Below the pieces are notes generated by a model. The model was given only the letters and a program-made list of their open reading frames with translations. It was not told where the DNA came from and did not search any database. From Mycolicibacterium boenickei (lineage in GTDB: Bacteria > Actinomycetota > Actinomycetes > Mycobacteriales > Mycobacteriaceae): a stretch of DNA of 64,000 bases. This document shows, in pieces, positions 43,140 to 52,309 of the stretch; the stretch's first letter is position 1, and the number at the start of each line of letters is the position of its first letter. The stretch is taken from NCBI RefSeq assembly GCF_010731295.1, contig NZ_AP022579.1, forward strand, positions 310,001 to 374,000, written 5' to 3'. A program made the translations under genes and the position numbers.

Positions 43140-43766
43140 TCACTCCGAAAGCTGAAACTCCACCATCGCGGTGACGGTGTCCACTGCCTCGCTGAGCACC
43201 TCGACCCGGGCGGCTTCCGACGGCGCCGCCAGCAGCGAGTAGCGGTCGGCCTGCCCGATCGGCAACCGAGCGGCCAAGGCGTACAGGCGGTTCTCCGGGT
43301 CGACGCCGGCCGACTCCACGATCTCGCGGCTGCGGATCGGTGTGCCGCGAGCCTCCCCGATCCGGTCGAGCAGTGCCACCATCCGGTCTTCGACATCGCT
43401 GATCCGGGCGGCGTCCGCCCGGCCGTCGGGTTCGTCGGGCCAGAGTTCGATCTCGGCCCGCGGATACGGGTCGTCGTCGAGCCAGCGCTGCACCCGGATG
43501 CGCTCACCCATGAGGCACAGCAGCCGGTACTTGCCCACACCGAATTCCTGGCAGTCCACGATCAAGGCCCGCGCCCCGACGTCGCACCGGCGGTCACCGC
43601 CGCCCACCTCGCGGCCGGCCGAGATCAGCACTACTCCGAAAGACGGCTCTGACATGGCCATACAGTCGCCCACCATCGCCACGTAGCGCGGTTCGAAAAT
43701 CCGCAACGGCAGTTCCTGGCCGGGCAGCATGGCCACTTCGAGAGGAAACATCGGTGAGACCGTCAT
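43140..43766 (-). CDS. LON substrate-binding-domain protein (Rv0434 orthologue)
   Basis: This 208-residue protein equals only the N-terminal substrate-recognition domain of Lon protease, without ATPase or peptidase parts. It shows MFPLEVAMLPGQELPLRIFE then PRYVAMVGDCMA, and FGVVLISAGREVGGGDRRCD. Stand-alone LON-N proteins are common in actinobacteria and may recognise damaged proteins; their role is unclear. The ATG at 43764-43766 starts at the conserved strand. An upstream in-frame start would overlap the divergent regulator. It is the Rv0434 position in the M. tuberculosis order. Confidence 0.9.
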   Translation of the reverse strand: MTVSPMFPLEVAMLPGQELPLRIFEPRYVAMVGDCMAMSEPSFGVVLISAGREVGGGDRRCDVGARALIVDCQEFGVGKYRLLCLMGERIRVQRWLDDDPYPRAEIELWPDEPDGRADAARISDVEDRMVALLDRIGEARGTPIRSREIVESAGVDPENRLYALAARLPIGQADRYSLLAAPSEAARVEVLSEAVDTVTAMVEFQLSE

Positions 43767-43815
43767 GTCGCCAGGATCGTCCTCGCCTATGGGGTTGGCA
43801 AGCACCGGCAGCCGG

Positions 43816-43821
43816 TAACCT
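43816..43821 (+). promoter_or_regulatory. -10 element upstream of the Lrp-type regulator
   Basis: TAACCT lies 6 bases before the ATG at 43828 (an overlapping GTG is at 43825), consistent with a leaderless start. Confidence 0.45.
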
Positions 43822-43827
43822 CGGGTG

Positions 43828-44850
43828 ATGCCACCGTCAGCGGAGCTTGAGGCAACCCGCACGCTGCTGTCCGACCCGGGCTACACCGACCTCGACGCGG
43901 TCGACCGCCAACTGATCGAACTGCTGCAAGCCGATGGCCGTATTCCCTACGCGGAGCTGGCCCGTCGTGCCGATGTCACGGAAAAGGCTGCGCGCCGCCG
44001 GGTTTCGCGGCTGCTGGACGAGGGCTACATGACCATCGCCGCCATCACCGATCCGGCGGTGCTCGGATTCGGTTCGCTGGGGCTGGCTCTGCTGACCGTC
44101 GACGGAACGCGCACGCCGGTCGAGCTCGCCGCCGAGCTCGCGCGGCTCCCCGAAGCGGATTACGTGACGGCGACGACCGGACCGTACGGCGTGGTCCTGG
44201 AACTGGTCTGTACCGACGCCCGCGAACTGCACGATGTCGCCTTCGGCAAGATCGCGACGCGGCCCGGCGTCCGTTCGGTCGAACTGCTGCCCTACCTTCG
44301 GCTGCATTATCAGCAGGCCCGGCTCTCCGGTGTGCTCGCCGACGGCGCGGTGCGTCCGCGCCCACTCGACGACATCGACCGGGCGATCCTGACGCGCCTG
44401 GCCGTCGACGGCCGCGCCGCCTTCCGCGACTTCGCTTCTGCGCTGGGCTTGTCCGAGACCACCATCCGGGTTCGGTACAACCGGATGGTGGAGACGGGCG
44501 CGGCCCGGGTGATGTGCATCGCCAACCCGCTGCGGCTCGGCTACCGCCACAGCAGTTGGGTGGCGCTCCGTACCGACGGCCGGGCCGGCGCTCAAAAGGT
44601 GGCCGAGGCCCTGACCCGCGTGGACACGGTGTCGTACGTGGCGTTGACGGCCGGCCGGTGGGACGTGCTGGCCGAGGTGGTGACCGCCCGCGGCGAGGAT
44701 CTGCTCACTGTGCTCGACGAGAGCATCCGCGGCCTGGACGGGGTCGCCGCCATGCAGGCCTGGCCGTATGTTGCGGTGCACTACAAGGCAATTCATCCCC
44801 GAAACGGCGATGAGGCGCCCCGCTACGACACCGACATCCGGTTGGCCTGA
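43828..44850 (+). CDS. Double Lrp/AsnC-type transcriptional regulator
   Basis: This 340-residue protein is two Lrp/AsnC units in tandem. The first helix-turn-helix is LDAVDRQLIELLQADGRIPY then AELARRADVTEKAARRRVSR, followed by an AsnC-type ligand domain. The second begins PLDDIDRAILTRLAVDGRAA then FRDFASALGLSETTIRVRYN, followed by a second ligand domain (SYVALTAGRWDVLAEVVTAR). Lrp proteins are normally about 150-160 residues and dimerise through the ligand domain, so this is a covalent dimer. Targets are unknown; the divergent LON-domain gene is a candidate. Confidence 0.92.
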   Translation: MPPSAELEATRTLLSDPGYTDLDAVDRQLIELLQADGRIPYAELARRADVTEKAARRRVSRLLDEGYMTIAAITDPAVLGFGSLGLALLTVDGTRTPVELAAELARLPEADYVTATTGPYGVVLELVCTDARELHDVAFGKIATRPGVRSVELLPYLRLHYQQARLSGVLADGAVRPRPLDDIDRAILTRLAVDGRAAFRDFASALGLSETTIRVRYNRMVETGAARVMCIANPLRLGYRHSSWVALRTDGRAGAQKVAEALTRVDTVSYVALTAGRWDVLAEVVTARGEDLLTVLDESIRGLDGVAAMQAWPYVAVHYKAIHPRNGDEAPRYDTDIRLA

Positions 44851-44853
44851 GGA

Positions 44854-45984
44854 TTACAGCTGGAGTTCGCCGACCAGCGCGTCGACGACTTCGCGGAGGT
44901 CGCCGTCGTTCTCCTCTGCCACCCGGCGCTGCCGCTGATACGAGCCGCCGCCGCGGTAGATGTCGGTCACTGCGGCGAGCTCGTCGGAGCATCCCAATGA
45001 CTTGGCCACCGGCTCAAGGTGATTGAGCAGATCATCGAGGTCTTCGGTGACCAACCGCTCATTGCTGTCCGCGTCCAGGATGATCACGGCGTCCAGGCCG
45101 TAACGCGCGGCACGCCACTTGTTCTCCTGCACGTGCCAGGGCGGCATGGTGGGCAACTGCTCGCCCGCGTCGAGCCTGCGGTCCAGGTCGACGATCAGGC
45201 AGTGGGTCAGGGCCACGAGTGCACCGAGCTCACGCACGTTGGACACTCCGTCGAAGATCCGCACCTCGACGGTGCCCAGATGTGGCGACGGCCTGATGTC
45301 CCAACGAATCTCGTTGAGGTGATCGATGATGCCGGTCTTCTTCTGATCGTGCACGAAGCCCTCGAACTCCGGCCAGGTCTGGAATTGGAACGGCAGGCCG
45401 GCGGTGGGCAACTGCTGGAACATCATCGCCCGGTTGCTGGCGTACCCGGTGTCCTCACCGTCCCAGAACGGTGAGGACGCCGACAGTGCCAGCAGGTGCG
45501 GGTATTGATTGAGCAGCGACGAGATGATCGGCATCACCTTGTGCGCCGAGGAGATCCCGACGTGCACGTGCACACCCCAGATCAGCATCTGGCGACCCCA
45601 CCACTGGGTGCGCTTGATCAGCTCGGCGTACCGCGGCGCGTCGGTGAGCTGCTGCGCCGACCATTTCGCGAACGGATGGGTACCCGCGCAGAACAGCTCC
45701 ATGCCGCGGTCATGCACGATCTTGCGCACGGGCCCGAGGGTGCTGCGCAGGTCCTCCATCGCCTCACCGGTGTTCTCACAGATGCCGGTGACGATCTCGA
45801 TGGTGTTGCGCAGCAACTCCTTGTGCACGTGCGGGCTCTCGCCGACCTCGGCGATCACCTCGGCGGCGCCGTTGCTCAGATCACGAGTGTCGGCGTCGAC
45901 GAGAGCGAACTCCCATTCGACGCCGACAGTTGGCCGGGGCGACCCGGCGAAATCGATTCGGCTGTCAGCCGGCGCCGATAACAC
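44854..45984 (-). CDS. Glutamate--cysteine ligase, YbdK type (Rv0433 orthologue)
   Basis: This 376-residue carboxylate-amine ligase of GCS2 type couples glutamate to cysteine or a related amine with ATP. Motifs are [14 protein letters not shown] near the N-terminus, [35 protein letters not shown] and [16 protein letters not shown]. The length equals the usual 376. Mycobacteria use mycothiol, so the true product is uncertain. GTG 45982-45984 is the only suitable start; it lies inside the end of sodC (20-bp overlap). Confidence 0.92.
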   Translation of the reverse strand: MLSAPADSRIDFAGSPRPTVGVEWEFALVDADTRDLSNGAAEVIAEVGESPHVHKELLRNTIEIVTGICENTGEAMEDLRSTLGPVRKIVHDRGMELFCAGTHPFAKWSAQQLTDAPRYAELIKRTQWWGRQMLIWGVHVHVGISSAHKVMPIISSLLNQYPHLLALSASSPFWDGEDTGYASNRAMMFQQLPTAGLPFQFQTWPEFEGFVHDQKKTGIIDHLNEIRWDIRPSPHLGTVEVRIFDGVSNVRELGALVALTHCLIVDLDRRLDAGEQLPTMPPWHVQENKWRAARYGLDAVIILDADSNERLVTEDLDDLLNHLEPVAKSLGCSDELAAVTDIYRGGGSYQRQRRVAEENDGDLREVVDALVGELQL

Positions 45985-46672
45985 CGCACGCCACCCGACT
46001 GCCGGCGTCGCCGGTGGCCAAGGTCGCCTGATCGGGGCCGGGAGCACCGCCGATGACCTGCTGGTACTTCTCCGGCGGGATGTTGGCGAAGTTGTCCGAC
46101 TTCTCGTGGATGATGATCGCGGTCTTGGCTCCGCCGAGCAGGTCCGCCGCGGTGAACGCGTCGGTGGTGGTCACCAGCTTGCCCGAGCCGTCAGCGCGGA
46201 CCTGCAGCGAGCTCAGGTCACCGCTGGACGGGTGGCCGCTGTGTCCGGAGACCTGGAAATGGCCGCCGGCCGAGTTGAAGTCACCGGGCGCACCGCCGGT
46301 GGGGGCCACCGAGTTGGCCTCGCACTTGCCGACCGAGTGGATGTGCAGGCCGTGGAATCCCGGAGCCAGCTTGCCCGGAGCGGTGGTCTCGACGGTGACG
46401 GTGGCGAAGCCGTCGGCGAACTGGAAGTCGGCGGTTGCCACCGAGGTGCCGTCTGCGGTCTTCAGCTCCGCGGTGAGGGTCTCGCCGCCGCTGGTGGCCG
46501 GTGCACCGTGCCCGCCGCCCTCACCGGGAGCGGCCGACGGCGACGGCGATCCGGTCCAGATCGCCGGGGTGGTACCGGGCGTGTCGGACGGCACCTGTCC
46601 GGGCGGACTGCAGGCGCTCAGCGCGACAACGGGGGCAGCGAACAGCATGGCAACACTGACGGGCTTCAGCAT
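45965..46672 (-). CDS. sodC: Superoxide dismutase SodC, lipoprotein
   Basis: This 235-residue envelope enzyme detoxifies superoxide. The signal [21 protein letters not shown] ends in lipobox LSAC (Cys21). Copper ligands appear in [13 protein letters not shown] (HxH), GGHFQ and [10 protein letters not shown]. The zinc loop is short ([14 protein letters not shown]). The M. tuberculosis enzyme is known to work with copper alone and no zinc, and the same may hold here. A TAGGCT -10 exactly 7 bases upstream of the ATG overlaps the virR stop codon. Confidence 0.95.
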   Translation of the reverse strand: MLKPVSVAMLFAAPVVALSACSPPGQVPSDTPGTTPAIWTGSPSPSAAPGEGGGHGAPATSGGETLTAELKTADGTSVATADFQFADGFATVTVETTAPGKLAPGFHGLHIHSVGKCEANSVAPTGGAPGDFNSAGGHFQVSGHSGHPSSGDLSSLQVRADGSGKLVTTTDAFTAADLLGGAKTAIIIHEKSDNFANIPPEKYQQVIGGAPGPDQATLATGDAGSRVACGVIGAG

Positions 46673-46679
46673 GGCCCAA

Positions 46680-46685
46680 AGCCTA
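46680..46685 (-). promoter_or_regulatory. -10 element, leaderless sodC mRNA
   Basis: TAGGCT on the minus strand lies 7 bases before the sodC ATG. Its TAG is the stop codon of virR, so sodC can be expressed separately from virR. Confidence 0.68.
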
Positions 46686-47153
46686 GCCGGTGACTACTAC
46701 GATCACGCCCGGTGGTTGCTCGAGAAGTTCCGCACGCCGAGGTTCGACGGGCGCTTGGATCGCCTTGCCCACGGCTTCGGCAGCTTCCTTCTCGCCCGCG
46801 GTCTCACCGAAGAACACCGTGGTGCCGGTGACACCTTCCAACGCCAGGTTGCCGGTCTCGGTCACATTCCAGTGCGCCTCGCGCAACCGGTTGGCCGTGG
46901 TCTCGGCCGCACCTGCGACATCGGAAACGTTGTAGACGCGCACGTCGGCCTTGGCCTCTGGTGCGGGTTCGGCCTTTGCCGAGGTCTTCGTGGTGGTCGT
47001 CGAGGTGGTCGTGGTCACGGACGACGACTGATCCGAAGAGTCGTCGTCGGAGCCGAGCGCCTGGAAACCGACCAGCAGGAACACGACCCCCAGGAACAAC
47101 AGCACCATCACCATGGCACGCAGGGGCAACCCGGAGGAGTCTCGCTGATTCAT
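46683..47153 (-). CDS. virR: LytR_C-domain membrane protein VirR (Rv0431 orthologue)
   Basis: This 156-residue protein has a single membrane anchor near the N-terminus ([20 protein letters not shown]), a Ser/Thr-rich linker ([12 protein letters not shown]) and a C-terminal LytR_C domain ([20 protein letters not shown], then [20 protein letters not shown]). In M. tuberculosis VirR controls vesicle release and peptidoglycan organisation. The ATG at 47151-47153 is preferred over two upstream GTGs because TACAGT lies exactly 7 bases before it. Confidence 0.93.
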   Translation of the reverse strand: MNQRDSSGLPLRAMVMVLLFLGVVFLLVGFQALGSDDDSSDQSSSVTTTTSTTTTKTSAKAEPAPEAKADVRVYNVSDVAGAAETTANRLREAHWNVTETGNLALEGVTGTTVFFGETAGEKEAAEAVGKAIQAPVEPRRAELLEQPPGVIVVVTG

Positions 47154-47160
47154 CGCCACC

Positions 47161-47166
47161 ACTGTA
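47161..47166 (-). promoter_or_regulatory. -10 element, leaderless virR mRNA
   Basis: TACAGT on the minus strand is followed by 7 bases and the virR ATG. Confidence 0.65.
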
Positions 47167-47201
47167 TCGAGCGAACCGCCCGATCCCTCATTGCGTGACC
47201 T

Positions 47202-47513
47202 CTAGGTAGTGATATCGAAGCCGAGCCGCCGCGCAGCCCGCGCCTTCTGCCGGCTCGCCCGCATCCGCCGCAGCCGCTTGACCAGCATCGGGTCTGCGGC
47301 CAGCGCCTCGGGTCGGTCCACCAACGCATTCAGCACCTGGTAGTAACGGGTGGCCGACATCGAGAAGAGCTCTTTGATCGCGTCTTCCTTGCTGCCGGCG
47401 TACTTCCACCATTGGCGTTCGAACGCCAAAATATCGTGCTCGCGCCGGGTGAGCCCATCGCTCAGATCAGAGTCGTCCCCGGATTGCTCAGTCCGCGCCA
47501 TGGCGCCGTCCAT
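47202..47513 (-). CDS. DUF3263 protein (Rv0430 orthologue)
   Basis: This 103-residue small cytosolic protein has LTRREHDILAFERQWWKYAG then SKEDAIKELFSMSATRYYQV, ending with basic RRMRASRQKARAARRLGFDI. The helical pattern resembles a small DNA-binding or helix-turn-helix-like protein, but function is not established. It is highly conserved among mycobacteria. ATG 47513 has AGGGAG upstream; a second in-frame ATG at 47501 is possible. Confidence 0.92.
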   Translation of the reverse strand: MDGAMARTEQSGDDSDLSDGLTRREHDILAFERQWWKYAGSKEDAIKELFSMSATRYYQVLNALVDRPEALAADPMLVKRLRRMRASRQKARAARRLGFDITT

Positions 47514-47639
47514 ATCGCTCCCTGGACCCTTCCGACACTTGAGAAATGACATCACTGTGGTTCGGCGATTATTCAACCACGGCTTGCTGGGTCCGGCTGA
47601 CACATAAACCCGCGAGTCGGGTGAGAAGGATTGCCACTT

Positions 47640-47645
47640 TAAGCT
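47640..47645 (+). promoter_or_regulatory. -10 element, probably leaderless def mRNA
   Basis: TAAGCT is followed by 6 bases of pyrimidines and the def ATG. No ribosome binding site is present. Confidence 0.55.
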
Positions 47646-47651
47646 TCCCCC

Positions 47652-48245
47652 ATGGCCGTCGTACCGATTTGCATCGTCGGGGATCCCGTTCTGCACACGC
47701 CGACCGAGCCGGTGCCTGTCGGCCCGGACGGTTCGCTGCCCGCGGACCTGCCCCAACTCATCCAGGACATGTTCGACACCATGGACGCCGCGAACGGGGT
47801 TGGCTTGGCCGCCAACCAGATCGGTGTGGCCAAGCGGTTGTTCGTCTATGACTGCGCCCCGACCCGGGGCCACACCACCCGCCGCCGCGGGGTCGTCATC
47901 AACCCGGTGCTGGAGACCTCCGAGGTTCCCGAGACGATGCCCGACCCCGATGACGACGAGGAAGGCTGCCTGTCCGTACCGGGCGAGAATTTCCCGACCG
48001 GCCGGGCCGACTGGGCGCGGGTCACCGGGCTGGATGCCGACGGTTCGCCGGTCACTCTCGAGGGCACCGACTTGTTTGCCCGGATGCTGCAGCACGAGAC
48101 CGGGCACCTCGACGGATTCCTCTACATCGACCGGCTCGTGGGCCGGTATGCGCGGGCGGCCAAGAAGACCGTCAAGCGCAACGGCTGGGGCGTGCCCGGC
48201 CTGTCCTGGATGCCGGGCGAGGTTCCCGACCCGTTCGGTCACTGA
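47652..48245 (+). CDS. def: Peptide deformylase
   Basis: This 197-residue metalloenzyme removes the formyl group from nascent proteins. All three motifs are present: [19 protein letters not shown] (metal Cys) and QHETGHLDG (HExxH at residues 148-152). Between motifs 1 and 2 it has the insertion seen in mycobacterial deformylases ([13 protein letters not shown]). It is the usual Rv0429c orthologue, followed 12 bases later by the GNAT gene as in M. tuberculosis. Confidence 0.97.
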   Translation: MAVVPICIVGDPVLHTPTEPVPVGPDGSLPADLPQLIQDMFDTMDAANGVGLAANQIGVAKRLFVYDCAPTRGHTTRRRGVVINPVLETSEVPETMPDPDDDEEGCLSVPGENFPTGRADWARVTGLDADGSPVTLEGTDLFARMLQHETGHLDGFLYIDRLVGRYARAAKKTVKRNGWGVPGLSWMPGEVPDPFGH

Positions 48246-48257
48246 TGCCGGTCACCG

Positions 48258-49160
48258 ATGCCTGAGGTACCCGCGCAGGGGTCGCGGGTCAGCCTGCGGT
48301 ACCGGCTGCCCGCCGGGTCGGCGAAGCCGATGACCGACGTGATCGGTCATCTGGAGCGCGTCGAGCCAACCGTGCTGATCCGCACCAAGGACGGCGAGCT
48401 CGTCGACGTCGCACCTGCCGACATCGTGAGCGTGCGCGAGCTGTCCCATGCCCCGGTGCGCGCCTCCGAGATTCGGGCGCTCGAACATGCGGCGGCACTG
48501 GCCTGGCCCGGTGTCGAGCAGCAATGGTTGGGCGGTTGGCTGCTGCGCGCCGGACACGGCGTCACCAGCCGCGCCAATTCGGCGATTCCGCTGGGCGTGT
48601 CGGCACAGATCGCCGATCTGTCCGCGGTGCGCGACTGGTACCGCGACCGCGACCTGCCCACCTGGCTTGCCCTGCCCGAGCGGCTGCTGCCGATCCGCAC
48701 CCCGGGCATCAAGCCGGCGCGGGTGATGGTGCGCGAAGTACCCGGCTCCGCCGCCCCTGCCGACGTCACGCTGGCCCGGCAACCGGACGCGGAGTGGCTG
48801 CGGCTCTATGAACGCGATGTCCCCGTGGATGTGCTGACCGCGGTGGTCGACGGGCAGGTGACCTTCGCGACGGTGCCCGGTTGCGCCGTCGGCCGGGGTG
48901 CGGTGACGAGCGCCCCGGACGGGACACCCTGGCTTGGCATCTCGTCGGTCCGCGTGTCCCCCGCCCACCGCAGGCAGGGCCACGCCCGCGCGGTGTGCGA
49001 GGCACTGCTGGCCTGGGGCGCCGGGACAGGTACGAGGCAGGCGTACGTCCAGGTGGAAGTCGACAATCACGCGGCCATCGCGCTGTACACCGGACTGGGT
49101 TTCCGGCTGCACCACCAGACCCGCTATGTCGCGGCCGAGGATGTCCTCGGTTCGCGCTGA
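48258..49160 (+). CDS. GNAT-family N-acetyltransferase (Rv0428c orthologue)
   Basis: This 300-residue protein has an N-terminal SH3-like strand region (GSRVSLRYRLPAGSAKPMTD, LIRTKDGELVDVAPADIVSV) and a C-terminal acetyltransferase domain. The acetyl-CoA motif is VSPAHRRQGHARAVCEALLA (R/Q-x2-G-x-G/A type), and the terminal motif is VDNHAAIALYTGLGFRLHH. The acceptor is unknown. It is probably co-transcribed with def. Confidence 0.92.
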   Translation: MPEVPAQGSRVSLRYRLPAGSAKPMTDVIGHLERVEPTVLIRTKDGELVDVAPADIVSVRELSHAPVRASEIRALEHAAALAWPGVEQQWLGGWLLRAGHGVTSRANSAIPLGVSAQIADLSAVRDWYRDRDLPTWLALPERLLPIRTPGIKPARVMVREVPGSAAPADVTLARQPDAEWLRLYERDVPVDVLTAVVDGQVTFATVPGCAVGRGAVTSAPDGTPWLGISSVRVSPAHRRQGHARAVCEALLAWGAGTGTRQAYVQVEVDNHAAIALYTGLGFRLHHQTRYVAAEDVLGSR

Positions 49161-49163
49161 CCG

Positions 49164-49169
49164 TAACCT
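49164..49169 (+). promoter_or_regulatory. Candidate -10 for xthA
   Basis: TAACCT is followed by 8 bases and the xthA ATG. No Shine-Dalgarno sequence lies in between, so a leaderless or near-leaderless start is likely. Confidence 0.45.
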
Positions 49170-49177
49170 CTAACCCC

Positions 49178-49990
49178 ATGCGCCTGGCCACCTGGAACGT
49201 CAATTCCATCCGCACCCGAGCCGACCGCGTGGTCGACTGGCTGGAGCGAGCCGACGTCGACGTGCTGGCCATGCAGGAAACCAAGTGCACCGACGCGCAG
49301 TTCCCGATGATGCCGTTCGCCGCGTTGGGCTACGAGGTGGCCCACATCGGGCTCAACCAATGGAACGGCGTGGCGATCGCCTCGCGGGTAGGCCTGGACG
49401 ACGTCGAGATCGGGTTCAGCGGACAACCGACGTGGAGCAGCAAGCCCGAGGAAGAGGCCACCGCCGAGGCCCGCGCACTCGGAGCGACCTGCGGCGGGGT
49501 GCGAGTCTGGAGCCTGTACGTGCCCAACGGCCGGACCCTGGCCGATCCCCATTACGCCTACAAGCTGGATTGGCTTGCCGCCCTGCGGGATACCGCCGCC
49601 GGTTGGTTGAAGGACGATCCGGAGCAGCCCATCGCGCTGGTCGGCGACTGGAATATCGCCCCCAAGGACGAAGACGTCTGGGACATGGCCGCCTTTGACG
49701 GCAGCACCCATGTGTCCGAGCCCGAGCGCGCCGCCTTCCAGGCCATGCACGACGCCCAATTCACCGATGTGGTGCGGCCTTTCACGGAAGGGCCGGGAAT
49801 CTACACCTACTGGGATTACACCCAGCTGGCGTTTCAGAAGCGGCGCGGCATGCGCATCGACTTCATCCTCGGCTCTCCCGGCCTGGCGACACGCGTCACC
49901 GGCGCCGAGATCGTGAAGGACGAGCGCCGCCCCAAGAAGGGCACCACCGCACCAAGCGATCACGCTCCGGTCGTGGTCGAGCTCGGCTGA
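49178..49990 (+). CDS. xthA: Exodeoxyribonuclease III
   Basis: This 270-residue AP endonuclease/3'-exonuclease of the EEP fold acts in base-excision repair. Active-site motifs are MRLATWNVNSIRTR (Asn), VLAMQETKC (Glu), SLYVPNG (Tyr), ALVGDWNIAP (Asp/Asn), RIDFILGS and PSDHAPVVVEL (Asp/His). All are intact. It is the Rv0427c orthologue. The block between xthA and thiC differs from M. tuberculosis, where other genes (including a metal transporter) occupy this interval. Confidence 0.96.
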   Translation: MRLATWNVNSIRTRADRVVDWLERADVDVLAMQETKCTDAQFPMMPFAALGYEVAHIGLNQWNGVAIASRVGLDDVEIGFSGQPTWSSKPEEEATAEARALGATCGGVRVWSLYVPNGRTLADPHYAYKLDWLAALRDTAAGWLKDDPEQPIALVGDWNIAPKDEDVWDMAAFDGSTHVSEPERAAFQAMHDAQFTDVVRPFTEGPGIYTYWDYTQLAFQKRRGMRIDFILGSPGLATRVTGAEIVKDERRPKKGTTAPSDHAPVVVELG

Positions 49991-50011
49991 CGCTTCGGCC
50001 CGCTTTCGCCG

Positions 50012-50749
50012 CTACTCCGCGGACGCGGCGATGAGGTCCACCGCCTCGGCCACGCTGTCGGTGCAGTGGATCAGGGCGAGATCGGATTCATCGATCTTGC
50101 CGCCGGGCAACACCGTGTTGCGGATCCAGTCGATCAGGCCCGCCCAGTAGTCGACGCCCAGCAGGATGATCGGGAACTCGGTGACCTTGTGCGTCTGCAC
50201 CAGGGTCAGCGCCTCGAACAGTTCATCGAGGGTGCCGAATCCGCCTGGCAGGCACACGAATGCCTGCGCGTATTTGACGAACATGGTCTTGCGGACGAAG
50301 AAGTAGCGGAAGTTGATGCCGAGATCGACCCAGTGGTTGAGGCGCTGCTCGAAGGGCAGTTCGATACCGAGTCCGACGGAGAAACCACCGGACTCGCTGG
50401 CCCCGCGGTTGGCGGCCTCCATCGAGCCCGGGCCGCCGCCGGTGATCACCGCATAGCCCGCTCGCACCAGCGCGATGCCCAGCTCTTCACCCAACCGGTA
50501 CTCCGGCGAATGCGGTTGCGTCCTGGCTGACCCGAAAACTGTGACAGCTCTGGGCATTTCCGAGAGAGCGTCGAAACCGTCGACGAACTCGCCCTGAATG
50601 CGCATCACTCGCCACGGATCGGTGTGCACCCAGTCGGTTGGGCCGCGCCGGTCGAGCAGCCGTTGATCGGCGGTCGAGGTGGCACAGCGGTCCCGACGCA
50701 GTTGCACTGACCCGCGAATCTGGAGCGGGCTGTCGTCATTCTCGGTCAC
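50012..50749 (-). CDS. LOG-family protein (TIGR00730 Rossmann fold)
   Basis: This 245-residue protein has AVTVFGSARTQPHSPEYRLG, the nucleotide motif AVITGGGPGSMEAANRGA, and the signature CLPGGFGTLDELFEALTLVQ (PGGxGTxxE) that defines LONELY GUY-type phosphoribohydrolases. Such enzymes release cytokinin-like bases from riboside monophosphates, and some act on other nucleotides. The GTG start at 50747-50749 overlaps the methyltransferase stop (GTGA). Confidence 0.92.
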   Translation of the reverse strand: MTENDDSPLQIRGSVQLRRDRCATSTADQRLLDRRGPTDWVHTDPWRVMRIQGEFVDGFDALSEMPRAVTVFGSARTQPHSPEYRLGEELGIALVRAGYAVITGGGPGSMEAANRGASESGGFSVGLGIELPFEQRLNHWVDLGINFRYFFVRKTMFVKYAQAFVCLPGGFGTLDELFEALTLVQTHKVTEFPIILLGVDYWAGLIDWIRNTVLPGGKIDESDLALIHCTDSVAEAVDLIAASAE

Positions 50750-51387
50750 GACGGCTTCACACCCACTGTGATGACGTCGGAGATCGGCGTCCACACCGGC
50801 CGGCGCACCCGGTGCTGTTCGGCGACGCTGAATCCGGCCGCCTCGAACAGCCCGCGCATCTCCTTCTCGGTGGGGCTGTGCGCGGGGGCACCCAGGTCGG
50901 CCGACAGCGCGTGCAGCGGCAGGAAGGTACGACGGGGGCTCATCGTCGTCACCGCCACCATTCCCCCTGGCGCCAGCACGCGAAAGAACTCCGCGAGCGC
51001 GGCGGGCTGGTCGAAGAAGTGGAAGGCCGATGTGGTCACCACCGCGTCGAGGAACCCGTCCTGAAAAGGCAGTTCCTCGGCCGGGGCCGACTTCCACCGC
51101 ACCTGGTCGGAACGCTTGCGGGCCTGGGCGAGCATGCCGTCGGACATGTCGAGGCCGTACACCTCATCGGGTTGCAGTTCTCGCTGAATTCGATCGGCCA
51201 TGATGCCGGTACCGCAGGCGATATCGGCGATCGTGCGGGCGCCGCGCTGCTGCAGCTGCGCGATCACCTCGTCCTGGGCAGGCCGGTACACCCACCGCTG
51301 CAGGCAGCCCTGGTCGTAGGCCGGCGCGGCGAAACTCCAGAAGCTCGTGATGGCGTCGTTGAACCCGCGGCGTTGTGTGGTGGTCAC
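50746..51387 (-). CDS. Class I SAM-dependent methyltransferase
   Basis: This 213-residue protein has SAM motif I TIADIACGTGIMADRIQ, motif II VYGLDMSDGMLAQAR, and a later FLDAVVTTSAFHFFDQPAAL segment, typical of small-molecule methyltransferases (Methyltransf_11). The substrate is unknown. A GTG start is supported by TACACT 7 bases upstream. It is coupled to the LOG gene. Confidence 0.9.
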   Translation of the reverse strand: MTTTQRRGFNDAITSFWSFAAPAYDQGCLQRWVYRPAQDEVIAQLQQRGARTIADIACGTGIMADRIQRELQPDEVYGLDMSDGMLAQARKRSDQVRWKSAPAEELPFQDGFLDAVVTTSAFHFFDQPAALAEFFRVLAPGGMVAVTTMSPRRTFLPLHALSADLGAPAHSPTEKEMRGLFEAAGFSVAEQHRVRRPVWTPISDVITVGVKPS

Positions 51388-51394
51388 CGGCCCG

Positions 51395-51400
51395 AGTGTA
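51395..51400 (-). promoter_or_regulatory. -10 element, leaderless methyltransferase mRNA
   Basis: TACACT on the minus strand is followed by 7 bases and the GTG at 51387. Confidence 0.6.
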
Positions 51401-51406
51401 GGGCGG

Positions 51407-52255
51407 CTATGACGGCTCCTCCCCGCAGTAGACCCGCGCCGGCTCGGGGAATGCCACCGCCTTCGCGTGGGAACTACACACCGCGGTGTCTGTCGATCCG
51501 TCGACCCGTTTGACGATCTTCGTGACGGCGTTCGGGTCGGAGCATTCCACCGGGGTGACGCGTTTGCTCGCCTCGTTGACGTCGAAGCACTCGCCCTCGT
51601 CGACGTTCAGGATGAAGCAGTAGATGCGAGACTCGTTCATCAGCACCGCATAGTGCGAGTCGTCCCGTTTGCCGTCCGGGCAGGTCCCGGATCCGCCGCC
51701 TTTGGACGCCAGCTCGTAGATGGCTCCCGCTCCGCTGCAGCTGACTGCGGTGAGGTTCATGTCCGCCTTGGCGTACTGATCGCCGGTGATGCAACCCCCC
51801 ACCGCCAGGTCGCCACCGGAGGAGCCCGACCTCGTGGACCCGGACCCCGAGCTCGACTCCGACGTGCGCGACGCCATCCGCCCGGCCAAGCCCAACAGGC
51901 CGAGCACCAGGAGGACCACACCGATCACGATCATCGCGGTACCCGACTTCTTGGGAGGCGCACCGTAGGCCGGTGGGTAGCCCGGCTGCTGGGGGTAACC
52001 CGGTTGTGGGTAGCCGGGTTGTGGATACCCCTGTTGCGGATAACCCGGCTGCGGGTAGCCCTGCGGGTAACCGGGTGGCGGGTAGGCACCCGGCGGATAG
52101 CCGGGCTGACCGCTCGGCTGCGATCGCGATGACGAACGCCGAACCAGACCGAGGATCAGCAGCAGCAGCCCCAACCCGGGGATCAGCAGCCCGCCGAGGA
52201 GATAGCCCACGGAATACGCGGCGCTCCCGGCAGCGGCCAGATTGTGCACGACCAT
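51407..52255 (-). CDS. Proline-rich membrane protein with LppU-like extracellular domain
   Basis: This 282-residue protein has an N-terminal hydrophobic region ([20 protein letters not shown]). A repeat track of [10 protein letters not shown] units (about residues 50-95) follows. A second membrane helix ([19 protein letters not shown]) leads into an external Cys-rich domain ([20 protein letters not shown], then [30 protein letters not shown] and [12 protein letters not shown]) like LppU/SCO3897. Function is unknown. The Pro-rich track is the cytosolic or wall-spanning type common in actinobacteria. Confidence 0.82.
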   Translation of the reverse strand: MVVHNLAAAGSAAYSVGYLLGGLLIPGLGLLLLILGLVRRSSSRSQPSGQPGYPPGAYPPPGYPQGYPQPGYPQQGYPQPGYPQPGYPQQPGYPPAYGAPPKKSGTAMIVIGVVLLVLGLLGLAGRMASRTSESSSGSGSTRSGSSGGDLAVGGCITGDQYAKADMNLTAVSCSGAGAIYELASKGGGSGTCPDGKRDDSHYAVLMNESRIYCFILNVDEGECFDVNEASKRVTPVECSDPNAVTKIVKRVDGSTDTAVCSSHAKAVAFPEPARVYCGEEPS

Positions 52256-52309
52256 GGCGGTGAGTATGCCATTGCCGATGCCCCGAGATTCGTTTGCTGA
52301 CAGGCTCGC

